From Hyalangium versicolor (GTDB taxonomy: Bacteria; Myxococcota; Myxococcia; Myxococcales; Myxococcaceae): DNA of 64,000 bases. Of the stretch, positions 36,901 to 43,848 are shown piece after piece. The stretch lies in NCBI RefSeq assembly GCF_020103695.1, contig NZ_JAHXBF010000022.1, positions 1 to 64,000 on the forward strand, in the 5' to 3' direction. The notes beneath the pieces are model-generated. The model was not told the DNA's origin. It ran no database searches and worked only from the letters and a program-made list of their open reading frames with translations. The position numbers and the translations under genes are program-made. The stretch's first letter is position 1; every line of letters begins with the position of its first letter.

Positions 36901-38237
36901 TGCTGGGGAAGATCCCCGACGCGCTCAAGGCGGTGGAAGCGGCCAACTCCCGCTTCACCAACGACGCGCGCATCGCCCTGCTCTACGGCCGCATCGACGA
37001 CGCGCGTGATCAGATCGCCTCCGCGGAAGGCCACTACCAGCGCGCCATCAAGGCGGATGAGAAGCTCTTCGAGGCCAACCTCTACCTGGGCCGCTTCTAC
37101 CTGCGCCTGCGTCGCAGCACCGACGCGAGGACCCAGTTGGAGGAGGCCGCCAAGAAGGCCCCCGACGACGCGGGCGTGCGCGCGGGCCTGGGCGAGCTGG
37201 CCCTGACGGAGAACAACATCGAGCTGGCCTCGCAGGAGTTCGAGAAGTCCGCTCAGCTCAACCCCAGCCTCGCCGAGGCCTACCTGGGCCTGTCTCGCGT
37301 GGCGCTGCTCAACGGGGACCTGGAGAAGGCCAAGGGCAACGCCAACAAGGCCCTGGAGCTGGATCCCCACCTGCTCAAGGACGGGCGCCTGCAGCGCGGC
37401 ACCGTGCTGTGGCGCCTGGGCCAGCTCGACGAGGCCGTCACGGAGCTCGAGAAGGCCAAGGACGAGGAGCCCCGCTCGGTCACCATCCCCATCACCCTGG
37501 GCGCGGTGCTCTACGAGAAGGGCGACATGGCCAACGCGGAGAAGAACCTCAGCCTGGCGCTCACCCGCGAGCCCTCCAACCACGAGGCGCTCTACTACCT
37601 GGCCATGGTCAAGACCCGGCGCGCCGAGTACACCGGCGCCATCGAGCAGATGAAGCTCGCCGTGGACAAGGCCCCCAACCGGGCCGACTACCACTACGCC
37701 CTCGGCGACATCTACCGGAAGGACGAGCGCTTCAACGAGGCCATCGAGGAGTGGAAGAAGACGATCGAGCTGGATCCGAAGAAGGCGGAAGCCTACGAGG
37801 CGCTCGGCCGCGTCTATCTGGACACCGGTAAGATCGAGGACGCCATCACCTCGCTCGAGTCCGCCCTCTCGGTGGACCCCAAGCGCAAGCGGGTGCTGGG
37901 CGCCATCGGCGACGCGTTCTTCAGCGCCGGCCGCTGGGACGAGGCCGTCAGGCGCTACGAGAAGGCGCTCAAGGAGGCCCCCGAGCTCACCTACGTCTAT
38001 TACAAGATTGGCCGCGCCTTCTCCGAGCGGGAGCAGCACACCAAGGCCATCGACTGGTACAAGAAGGCCATCGCCGCCGAGCCGGAGAACGCCATGGCGT
38101 ACTACTACCTGGGCTTCTCCTATAAGGACCGGCTCAAGAAGAAGGACGCCGTGGTGGCCTTCAAGAAGTACCTGGAGCTCAAGCCCAACGCCGAGGACAA
38201 GCGCGAGATCGAAGACGAGATCGCCGCCCTCGAGTAG
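33999..38237 (+). CDS. Zinc-ribbon/GYF/TPR membrane protein (AgmX/GltJ-like N-terminus)
   Basis: A 1412-residue protein. Residues 1-36 form an MJ0042-type zinc ribbon (Cys5, Cys8, Cys28, Cys31). Residues of about 48-160 contain nine AIPLP-centred repeats, and DPFALPPPP repeats follow. A GYF-like domain lies near 500-545 (RRSGKVFGPFEEGVIVKMLEEG). One transmembrane helix lies near 620-640 (YLIAAGAVTLVAAIGGSF), and the remaining 750 residues are TPR repeats. The zinc-ribbon, linker, GYF, membrane order recalls the gliding protein AgmX/GltJ; the TPR output differs. A scaffold role is inferred. It is preceded by AAGGAAACCC before the ATG. Confidence 0.85.
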   Translation: MKVSCPTCQTNYNIDDKRIPPGGAKLKCARCQNTFPIRAPSDSIATPVAIPLPGSAAPQSAAIPLPGSAAPQSAAIPLPGSAAPQSAAIPLPGYAAPQSAAIPLPAAPQSAAIPLPGYAAPQSAAIPLPGYAAPQSAAIPLPGAHQSAAIPLPPAPSSDPFGEVGGGEESAWNESESTRVVSLASLPSAAYRDPAPEAAPAPAYGYDPQDMPGTARDFDFSNEPAADPYGQAPQAAEASPFDSFDQAAIPLPGAADYPADPAQAEALPLPGSADPHDPFALPPPPDSQDYAEALPAPAEDPFALPPPPAAPEQDPFALPPPAEDPFALPPPPTPAEQAFAMPPPEDQAFELPPMGAPTDASPSQAFSFPPPPAASEPDPFAVDLSEPAPAAPAPDLNLDFSEPPSQPAAAAPVNIGTDFGDVSFSDPPPSAPAPADSLEFDPTAPASSSAGDDLEVDLSAPLPPPPAAGNADGLEMLSFIDDAAKDSAGKGTAAKVKRFHVRRRSGKVFGPFEEGVIVKMLEEGQLLGNEDVSTDSDNWTPIGTVASFAAAIQKLMEGPASKTNLPAVAPGEPSAQAEPSPAPNPAVTMDRMKQLYEGRMAGVAVVDRSGAYEKWRKRMPYLIAAGAVTLVAAIGGSFQFTKYGAFGYRKLFPARVSAGTPAAADVEKARQDLLQDTFSSYQQARELTGKVLATKEYPEVRATWCQAVYYLQRRYAAADAKDTTRCQANREAFELLGGKNVEALKAFAGSALSRRLADEVLQDLKDAYSRDANSGDLELAFLLAEAQALKRQDKDAQATLEKALKIRKDSAKGQHMLGNLHRDAGRAEEAAKAYEAALQADPSHVISAVELAAVELLLLKGDPAKGLEAVGKALDEKAMSELGPAEIARARSLKGVALAAQFKFKEAEVELKDALEKDPNSLFIKAQLARVLRANRDFAAALPLYEAASKEEAGTLEYTEGYITSLLMLGKIPDALKAVEAANSRFTNDARIALLYGRIDDARDQIASAEGHYQRAIKADEKLFEANLYLGRFYLRLRRSTDARTQLEEAAKKAPDDAGVRAGLGELALTENNIELASQEFEKSAQLNPSLAEAYLGLSRVALLNGDLEKAKGNANKALELDPHLLKDGRLQRGTVLWRLGQLDEAVTELEKAKDEEPRSVTIPITLGAVLYEKGDMANAEKNLSLALTREPSNHEALYYLAMVKTRRAEYTGAIEQMKLAVDKAPNRADYHYALGDIYRKDERFNEAIEEWKKTIELDPKKAEAYEALGRVYLDTGKIEDAITSLESALSVDPKRKRVLGAIGDAFFSAGRWDEAVRRYEKALKEAPELTYVYYKIGRAFSEREQHTKAIDWYKKAIAAEPENAMAYYYLGFSYKDRLKKKDAVVAFKKYLELKPNAEDKREIEDEIAALE
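34144..34455 (+). repeat. 39-bp coding minisatellite (AIPLPGxAAPQSA)
   Basis: About eight tandem copies of a 39-base unit (some shortened to 33 bases) plus a partial ninth encode AIPLPG-S/Y-AAPQSA. Copies 1-3 carry Ser and copies 4, 6 and 7 carry Tyr at the variable place; copies 5 and 8 have two residues deleted. The near-identity of units at DNA level points to recent expansion. The stretch lies in the flexible linker after the zinc ribbon. Confidence 0.9.
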
Positions 38238-38330
38238 CCTTTGGGCTCCCCCCCGCGACGTCCGCTTCCGGGCGGCGCGGGTCAGGAGCATCTTGCCGGA
38301 CTCGTCCGAGCTGACTACAAGTCGGCCGCC

Positions 38331-39611
38331 ATGCTGGATCTCCGTTACGTCGCCCAGAACTTCGATGCGGTTGTCGCCCGGCTGAAGACCCGGAGCGGCA
38401 ACCTGGACCTTGGCCCCTTCCAGCGCCTGTTCACCGAGCGCCGGGAGCTCTACGTCGCCATGGAGGCATTGTCGGCGCGGCGCAACACCGCCAATGACGA
38501 GATGAAGAAGAAGGCGAAGGAGGATCCCTCCGCCCTCGAAGCGCTGCGCGGGGACCTGCGCGCCGTCTCCCAGGAAATCAAGGAGAAGGAGGCCCGCCTC
38601 AAGGAAGTCGAGGAGGAGATCAACCGCATCCTCCTGCTCATCCCCAACATCCCCCACGAATCGGTGCCCGTCGGCGCCGATGAGCACGGCAACCAGGTCG
38701 TCCGCACGTGGGGCGAGAAGCCCAACCTGCTCTTCCAGCCCAAGCAGCACTTCGAGCTGGGCGAGAAGCTCGGCATGCTGGACTTCGAGCGGGCCGCCAA
38801 GGTGTCCGGCAGCCGCTTCACCTTCTACAAGGCCGCTCTGGCGCGGCTGGAGCGGGCGCTCGTCACCTTCATGATCGATGTGCACACGCAGAAGGGCTAC
38901 ACGGAGCTGCTGCCGCCCTACCTGGTGCTGCGCGAGACGATGATGGGCACCGGCCAGCTGCCCAAGTTCGAGGAGGACGCCTTCAAGACGAGCGGCGATC
39001 CCGAGCGCTTCCTGATCCCCACCGCCGAGGTGCCCGTCACCAACTACCACGCGGACGAGATCCTCGAGGGCGGCCAGTTGCCGCTGAAGTACTGCGCCTT
39101 CAGCCCATGCTTCCGCGCCGAGGCGGGCGCCGCCGGCCGCGACACCCGAGGCCTCATCCGCCAGCACCAGTTCCACAAGGTGGAGCTGGTGAAGTTCGCC
39201 ACCCCGGACACCAGCCTCCAGGAACTGGAGGGCATGACGAACGACGCGTGCGACATCCTCCAGCGGCTCGGGCTGCACCACCGGGTGATGCTGCTGTGCA
39301 CCGGGGACATGGGCTTTGCCTCCCGGAAGACGTACGACATCGAAGTGTGGCTGCCCGGACAGAATGCCTACCGGGAGATCTCCTCCTGCTCGGACTGCGG
39401 CGACTTCCAGGCCCGGCGGGCGAAGATCCGCTTCCGCGCCCAGAAGGGCGACAAGCCGCAGCTGCTCCACACCCTCAACGGCAGCGGCCTGGCCGTGGGG
39501 CGGACGAGCATCGCCATCCTCGAGAACTACCAGCGCGAGGACGGAAGCGTGGCGATCCCGGACGCGTTGGTCCCCTACATGGGGGGCATGCGGGAGATCC
39601 GGCCACTGTGA
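38331..39611 (+). CDS. serS: Seryl-tRNA synthetase
   Basis: A 426-residue class II synthetase that charges tRNA-Ser. It opens with MLDLRYVAQNFDAVVARL, has the long antiparallel coiled coil (about residues 30-105) that grips the serine tRNA variable arm, and motifs 2 (FRAEAGAAGRDTRGLIRQHQF) and 3 (LNGSGLAVGRTSIAILENYQ). Length is normal. The ATG at 38331 is the family start. Four serine tRNA genes follow directly, so enzyme and substrates are encoded side by side. Confidence 0.97.
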   Translation: MLDLRYVAQNFDAVVARLKTRSGNLDLGPFQRLFTERRELYVAMEALSARRNTANDEMKKKAKEDPSALEALRGDLRAVSQEIKEKEARLKEVEEEINRILLLIPNIPHESVPVGADEHGNQVVRTWGEKPNLLFQPKQHFELGEKLGMLDFERAAKVSGSRFTFYKAALARLERALVTFMIDVHTQKGYTELLPPYLVLRETMMGTGQLPKFEEDAFKTSGDPERFLIPTAEVPVTNYHADEILEGGQLPLKYCAFSPCFRAEAGAAGRDTRGLIRQHQFHKVELVKFATPDTSLQELEGMTNDACDILQRLGLHHRVMLLCTGDMGFASRKTYDIEVWLPGQNAYREISSCSDCGDFQARRAKIRFRAQKGDKPQLLHTLNGSGLAVGRTSIAILENYQREDGSVAIPDALVPYMGGMREIRPL

Positions 39612-39694
39612 GCCACATCCCCATTGCAATGGGCGATGGATGAGGTAGAAGGGCGGCCCCGCGCAGCTTGGCGGGCCGCGCGGCACGGTGTACT

Positions 39695-39781
39695 GGAGGA
39701 ATGGCCGAGCGGCTGAAGGCAGCGGTCTTGAAAACCGCAGAGGGTGAAAGCTCTCCGTAGGTTCGAATCCTACTTCCTCCG
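39695..39781 (+). tRNA. tRNA-Ser(UGA)
   Basis: Acceptor GGAGGAA pairs with TTCCTCC, followed by discriminator G at 39781. Anticodon loop CTTGAAA gives TGA. The long variable arm (AGAGGGTGAAAGCTCTC) is of serine type, and the T-arm has GTTCGAATC. It starts 83 bases after serS. CCA is not encoded. Confidence 0.95.
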
Positions 39782-39824
39782 AACTTTGTCCTTGTTTTTC
39801 GTAGCTCTTTGACAGAGAAGGTTT

Positions 39825-39911
39825 GGAGAGATGGCCGAGAGGCTGAAGGCACAGGTTTGCTAAACCTGCATACTGGAAACGGTATCGAGGGTTCGAATCC
39901 CTCTCTCTCCG
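39825..39911 (+). tRNA. tRNA-Ser(GCU)
   Basis: Acceptor GGAGAGA pairs with TCTCTCC, followed by discriminator G. Anticodon loop TTGCTAA gives GCT, which reads AGC/AGU serine codons. A class II variable arm (TACTGGAAACGGTA) and GTTCGAATC T-loop are present. It lies 43 bases after tRNA-Ser(UGA). Confidence 0.94.
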
Positions 39912-39943
39912 CCACTTATCGTTGTAGCAGCGCAGGAAGACAC

Positions 39944-40020
39944 GCTCCCTTAGCTCAGCTGGATAGAGCGTCGGACTACGAATCCGAAGGCCGGAGGTTC
40001 GAATCCTCCAGGGAGCGCCA
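39944..40020 (+). tRNA. tRNA-Arg(ACG), with encoded CCA
   Basis: Acceptor GCTCCCT pairs with AGGGAGC; discriminator G and CCA are encoded (to 40020). Anticodon loop CTACGAA gives ACG. The wobble A34 of this tRNA is converted to inosine by TadA, whose gene begins 27 bases downstream. Confidence 0.95.
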
Positions 40021-40047
40021 CTCTTCCTCCTCGCGCTGCTTCTCTCC

Positions 40048-40515
40048 ATGAGTGCAGACGACGCTTTCATGCAGCAGGCCTTGGTGCTCGCGCAGGAAGC
40101 CGCAGCACTCGGAGAGGTCCCCGTAGGCGCTTTAGCCGTGCACGATGGCAAGGTCATCGGCACCGGCTTCAACCGCCGCGAGGTGGACCGCAACCCCCTG
40201 GCCCATGCCGAAATGCTCGCGCTGGATGCGGCTGCCAAGGCGCTGGGTGCCTGGCGGCTCACGGGTGTCACGCTCTATGTGACGCTGGAGCCCTGCGCCA
40301 TGTGCGCGGGAGCGCTGGTGCAAGGCAGGGTGACGCGGCTCGTGTTCGGGGCAATGGATCCCAAGGCCGGAGCGGTCGGTTCGCTCTACAATCTGGCCGA
40401 GGAGCCGAGACACAATCACCGGCTCCAGGTGACAAGTGGCATTCTGGCGGACGAGAGCCGCCTGCTTCTCAAGGGCTTCTTCGAGCGGCTGCGCGAGAAG
40501 AAGCGTGACAAGTGA
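40048..40515 (+). CDS. tadA: tRNA-specific adenosine-34 deaminase
   Basis: A 155-residue zinc deaminase with HAEM (zinc His53, catalytic Glu55) and EPCAMC (zinc Cys83, Cys86). It deaminates A34 to inosine in tRNA-Arg(ACG) so that CGU, CGC and CGA are read. Family features include the early EVPVGALAV and the late FFERLREKK. The gene lies between tRNA-Arg(ACG), its substrate, and tRNA-Ser(CGA). The start at ATG 40048 gives the usual length. Confidence 0.95.
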   Translation: MSADDAFMQQALVLAQEAAALGEVPVGALAVHDGKVIGTGFNRREVDRNPLAHAEMLALDAAAKALGAWRLTGVTLYVTLEPCAMCAGALVQGRVTRLVFGAMDPKAGAVGSLYNLAEEPRHNHRLQVTSGILADESRLLLKGFFERLREKKRDK

Positions 40516-40520
40516 ATACT

Positions 40521-40607
40521 GGAGAGCTGGCCGAGTGGTCGAAGGCACCTGACTCGAAATCAGGCGTACCGGTAACGGTACCGTAGGTTCGAATCCTACG
40601 CTCTCCG
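40521..40607 (+). tRNA. tRNA-Ser(CGA)
   Basis: Acceptor GGAGAGC pairs with GCTCTCC, followed by discriminator G. Anticodon loop CTCGAAA gives CGA. The variable arm (GTACCGGTAACGGTAC) is of serine type. It begins five bases after the tadA stop codon. Confidence 0.95.
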
Positions 40608-40627
40608 CTTGAAGTAGCTGTGCCCAT

Positions 40628-40714
40628 GGAGAGGTGGCCGAGCGGTTGAAGGCGCACGCCTGGAACGCGTGTATATCTGAAAGGGTATCGTGGGTTCGAA
40701 TCCCACCCTCTCCG
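40628..40714 (+). tRNA. tRNA-Ser(GGA)
   Basis: Acceptor GGAGAGG pairs with CCTCTCC, followed by discriminator G. Anticodon loop CTGGAAC gives GGA, which reads UCC/UCU. It has a class II variable arm and a GTTCGAATC T-loop. It completes the four-member set of serine isoacceptors in this block. Confidence 0.95.
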
Positions 40715-40730
40715 TAGTTGTTATTTTTGT

Positions 40731-40810
40731 GGTCGGGACAACGTGGGGACGTGAACCCCGCCAGGTCCGGAAGGAAGCAACGGTAGCGCACCTTCGCGTG
40801 TGTCCCGGCC
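40731..40810 (+). ncRNA. ffs: Signal recognition particle RNA, small bacterial type (4.5S-like)
   Basis: The ends GGTCGGGACA and TGTCCCGGCC pair to form one long hairpin. The apical part carries the conserved domain IV segment CCAGGTCCGGAAGGAAGCAAC that binds Ffh and FtsY. Length is about 80 bases, without an Alu domain. It lies 16 bases after tRNA-Ser(GGA) and before a strong terminator. Confidence 0.93.
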
Positions 40811-40822
40811 GTTTCTCTTGTG

Positions 40823-40860
40823 AAGAGCCGATGCCCCCCAGGCATCGGCTCTTTGCTTTT
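40823..40860 (+). terminator. Intrinsic terminator after the SRP RNA
   Basis: AAGAGCCGATGCC and GGCATCGGCTCTT form a perfect 13-bp stem with a CCCCA loop, followed by the T-rich CTTTGCTTTT. It ends the plus-strand tRNA/tadA/SRP RNA transcript and insulates it from the oxidoreductase gene downstream. Confidence 0.92.
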
Positions 40861-40917
40861 GCGGGTTTGTCCCCGACCCCTGGGCTCGGCTAAGAGCAAG
40901 CTCAGCGGAGGGATTCC

Positions 40918-42453
40918 ATGCCAGACGTCATCGTGGTGGGAGCAGGCCACAACGGACTCGTGGCCGCGGCGCTGCTTGCGCGGCGAGGCCTGAAGGTCAC
41001 CGTCCTCGAAGAGAAGGACATGGTGGGCGGTGCGAGCAAGACGGAGTACCCGTTCCGAGCCGCGCCGAAGCTGGGCGTCTCCACCGGCGCCTATCTGCTG
41101 GGGCTCATGCCGCCCGAGTTGCTGAGCGAGCTGGAGCTGGAGCTGCCCCTCAAGCGGCGGGATCCGCACTACTTCCTGCCCACGCTGGAGAAGCGCTACC
41201 TGCTGTTCGGCTCGAACGAGAAGGAGATGCGGCGGCAGTTCCTCGCCTTCTTCTCCGAGGCGGACTGGAAGGCCAACCAGGCGATGAACGCCGAGCTGGC
41301 CGACATGCGGGACGATCTGGCGCCAGCGTGGCTGCAACCGCCGCTGTCACTGGAGGAGACCGCCGAGCGCTTCATCCGCCCGGCCCTGCGCCAGGCCTTC
41401 ATCAAGCTCTGTCGAGGCACGGCGCACGAGTACCTGGATCGCTTCGGCTTCGAGTCGGATCTGCTCAAGGCCATGTACGCGGTGACGGACGCCTTCTCCG
41501 GGCTGGACGCGGGCTATGACACGCCCGGCGCGGGCATGAACCTGCTGGTCCACAACATGTGCCGACTGCCGGGCAGCGGCGGCACGTGGATGATCGTCAG
41601 CGGCGGCATGGGCACCGTCACCCAGTCGCTCGCGAACGTGGTGCGCAAGCACGGCGGAGAGATCCGCACCCGAGCCAAGGTGGCCTCCATCCGCACGGAC
41701 GGGGGCGTGGTGAAGGGCGTCGTGCTCGAGGGTGGCGAGGAGCTCTCGGCCAACGTGGTGGTGTCCAACGCGGATCCGTTCCGGACCTTGAAGCTGGTGG
41801 AGGCGTCGGCGGTGCCGAAGGAGTACCGCCAGCAAGTGGACGCCATGGCCACGCCGGGCACCACCCTCAAGGTGAACCTGTGCCTCAAGGGCCTGCCCAC
41901 CTTCACCTGTCTGCCCGAGGACCGAGGCCAGTTCGGCCCCACCATCCACCTGCTGCCGCAGGAGGACGTGCTCGAGTCGCTGGCGAAGAGCTACGCGGAC
42001 ACCAAGGCCGGGAAGCTGGCCGAGTTCCCTTCCATCGAGTGGTACTTCCACACGCCCATCGATCCCTCCCTCCGAGACGAACAGGGGCACCACAACTCCG
42101 CCCTCTTCGTGCAGTGGGTGCCCTTCCAGCCCAAGGGCTCCACCTGGGAAAAGGAGGAGGCGCGCTACGTCCAGCACCTGCTCTCCATCTGCGATCGGTT
42201 CGCCCCGGGCACCAGCGATCTCGTGGTGGAGACGTTCGCCCTCACTCCGCCGAAGATCGAGTCCCACTTCGGTATCACCCACGGCCACATCCACCATGTG
42301 GACAACAAGCGGGGCTTCAACGAGCGGCTCCCCTACGAGACGCCCGTCCAGGGGCTCTACTTCTGCAGCGCGGGCTGCCACCCGGCCGGCAGCGTCATCG
42401 GTGCCGCCGGGCACAACGCCGCCGGGGTGGTGCTCAAGGCTCTCGGGCGCTGA
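40918..42453 (+). CDS. Phytoene-desaturase-like FAD oxidoreductase (PYROXD2-like)
   Basis: A 511-residue flavoprotein with N-terminal FAD motif VIVVGAGHNGLVAAALLARRG, then EEKDMVGGASKTEYPFR, a middle motif VSGGMGTVTQSLANVVRKHGG and a C-terminal YFCSAGCHPAGSVIGAAGHNAA. This order matches the CrtI/PYROXD2-like amine-oxidase superfamily. No carotenoid genes are nearby, so substrate and pathway are open. GGAGGG lies 5 bases before the ATG. It opens the insert that separates the SRP RNA from dnaX. Confidence 0.88.
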   Translation: MPDVIVVGAGHNGLVAAALLARRGLKVTVLEEKDMVGGASKTEYPFRAAPKLGVSTGAYLLGLMPPELLSELELELPLKRRDPHYFLPTLEKRYLLFGSNEKEMRRQFLAFFSEADWKANQAMNAELADMRDDLAPAWLQPPLSLEETAERFIRPALRQAFIKLCRGTAHEYLDRFGFESDLLKAMYAVTDAFSGLDAGYDTPGAGMNLLVHNMCRLPGSGGTWMIVSGGMGTVTQSLANVVRKHGGEIRTRAKVASIRTDGGVVKGVVLEGGEELSANVVVSNADPFRTLKLVEASAVPKEYRQQVDAMATPGTTLKVNLCLKGLPTFTCLPEDRGQFGPTIHLLPQEDVLESLAKSYADTKAGKLAEFPSIEWYFHTPIDPSLRDEQGHHNSALFVQWVPFQPKGSTWEKEEARYVQHLLSICDRFAPGTSDLVVETFALTPPKIESHFGITHGHIHHVDNKRGFNERLPYETPVQGLYFCSAGCHPAGSVIGAAGHNAAGVVLKALGR

Positions 42454-42522
42454 GCTCCCCGAGCGTGCAGGGCCTCCGTTGCCCATCTCTCGAGACCGCA
42501 GCGTACTCTCCGCAGCTCTTGC

Positions 42523-42801
42523 TCATTCTCCCTCGAGCTGCGGGGCGGGGAGCTGTGGGGTAGGTGCCTCGCCCTCCCCCTTGTGCATCGTCTCCACCGA
42601 GGTGGCGACGACGTTCAGCCCCAGGTCGCTCAGGTCGACATCCTCCATGGACATGAAGGCGTCCCCCACGATCACGACGCCCTTGTTGAGGACTCGGTCT
42701 AGCGTCTCGCACAGGCTGACGCGCTGGTGATGCGAGGCCGGGCACCGCCGGGCGTTGGCGGGACGAGTGGGGCGGGCTCTCGACCGTGGACTAAGCGGCA
42801 T
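42523..42801 (-). CDS. Gas-vesicle GvpA/J/M/S-family protein
   Basis: A 92-residue protein whose centre reads VSLCETLDRVLNKGVVIVGD followed by AFMSMEDVDLSDLGLNVVATSVETM. That is the helix-strand-strand-helix core of the gas vesicle GvpA/J/M/S family (compare SLAEVLDRVLDKGIVIDAW in GvpA). The version with NKGVVI and GD is closer to the minor proteins GvpJ/GvpS than to the shell protein GvpA. The N-terminal 27 residues are basic and not family-like, so a later start is possible. It is divergent from a GvpF/L-type gene. Confidence 0.75.
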   Translation of the reverse strand: MPLSPRSRARPTRPANARRCPASHHQRVSLCETLDRVLNKGVVIVGDAFMSMEDVDLSDLGLNVVATSVETMHKGEGEAPTPQLPAPQLEGE

Positions 42802-43083
42802 GGCGGGTCTGCCCCCTCAACCCGATCTCTCCAAACCCTGCCATCGTCGCTCCCTCCAGATGGGCCACTCCGTGCGGCTTGCTGATGTGGCTAGCAAGGC
42901 AGATGCCACGGGTTGAATCTGAAGGCACTCGCCCAATCCATACACGCAAGCCCTCATGAAGGCACGCGTTGCAAATCCCCACATCGTGGGGGAAATCCGC
43001 AACACACCGAGACTCGAGCACGCATTCCTCACCGTCGAGAGGCGCTGGCTCACGGCTTGCTAACCCTCCAGCGTGGAGGCGAC
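42802..43083. promoter_or_regulatory. Intergenic region between divergent gas-vesicle-type genes
   Basis: These 282 bases separate the divergent gvpJ/S-like and gvpF/L-like genes and must hold both promoters if the genes are expressed. An open frame on the minus strand here has no family features and is not called. GGAGG precedes the ATG at 43084. I see no clear promoter boxes or repeats. Confidence 0.45.
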
Positions 43084-43791
43084 ATGAAACCCAAGCGACA
43101 ACCAGAGCCGGGCTCAATCGATGGTGAATCCCATGAGGTGAAGACGTCCGGACAAGTGGGGCTCTATGCGGTGGTCGCCGCCGAGCAGGCACTGGCCGGA
43201 CATGACCAGCTGCAAGGCCTTCGTTTGCTCACCCGTGGGCCCATTACGGCCGTGGTGGGCAAACCCGAGACCGCGACACAGCGTGCCGCGATGCGACACG
43301 ATCGCATCGTAGGCCGAGCCCTCTCCGCTTGCGCCTCCGTGGTGCCGTTCCGGCTGGGTGTCGTGCTCCGATCCCAGGACGAGCTGCTGCGCGTCCTCGA
43401 CGCCAACCAGCAGGTGCTCACCCAATACCTCGCGCGGTTCCACGGCCAGGTGGAGGTGGCCCTCAAGGCGAAACTTCCTTCTCTCTTTGCTGGCAATCTG
43501 TCGCAAGTCCCCTTCAGCCTCGAAAAGCTGCACTCGCTGGCCCCAGACAGCCGGGCTCGCCAGGAGTCCGTGCAGCGGACAGTGACCGGGCAGATGTTCG
43601 ATGGCTGCTACCTGATCGCTCGCCAGGACATCGACGCGTTCTGGCAAGCCGTCGAGCAGATCCGGCAAACCTTCCCGAATCTTCCCCTGCTCGGCAGCGG
43701 TCCCTGGGCGCCCTACAGCTTCTGCGACTTCACTCTCTGTCCCGCTCAGGACGACGGGGAACACCGCCTCCCGCGCAGGGCCGCTTCCTGA
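43084..43791 (+). CDS. Gas-vesicle GvpF/GvpL-family protein
   Basis: A 235-residue protein with the layout of GvpF/GvpL: VGLYAVVAAEQALAGHDQLQ at the start, an IVGRALSACASVVPFRLGVVL segment, QYLARFHGQVEVALKAKL, and the near C-terminal GSGPWAPYSFCDFTL (compare GPWPPYSF in the family). In gas vesicle clusters these are accessory proteins needed for shell assembly. The ATG at 43084 has GGAGG upstream; the frame is open further with no homology. Only one other gvp-type gene is present. Confidence 0.8.
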   Translation: MKPKRQPEPGSIDGESHEVKTSGQVGLYAVVAAEQALAGHDQLQGLRLLTRGPITAVVGKPETATQRAAMRHDRIVGRALSACASVVPFRLGVVLRSQDELLRVLDANQQVLTQYLARFHGQVEVALKAKLPSLFAGNLSQVPFSLEKLHSLAPDSRARQESVQRTVTGQMFDGCYLIARQDIDAFWQAVEQIRQTFPNLPLLGSGPWAPYSFCDFTLCPAQDDGEHRLPRRAAS

Positions 43792-43848
43792 CGGCAACGA
43801 AGAGTCCCTCCATACGCCAAGCCGCATCTCTCGATAGTATGGAGGCCC

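Noticed and set aside
36426..40271. A 1281-codon minus-strand open frame opposite the TPR gene, serS and tRNA genes
   Set aside because: It is antisense to three certain coding or RNA genes, runs through two tRNAs and has the low-complexity composition expected of the complement of GC-rich codons.
42791..43192. A 133-codon minus-strand open frame between the gas-vesicle-type genes
   Set aside because: It overlaps both neighbours, has no recognisable domain or ribosome-binding site, and its composition is that of non-coding DNA.
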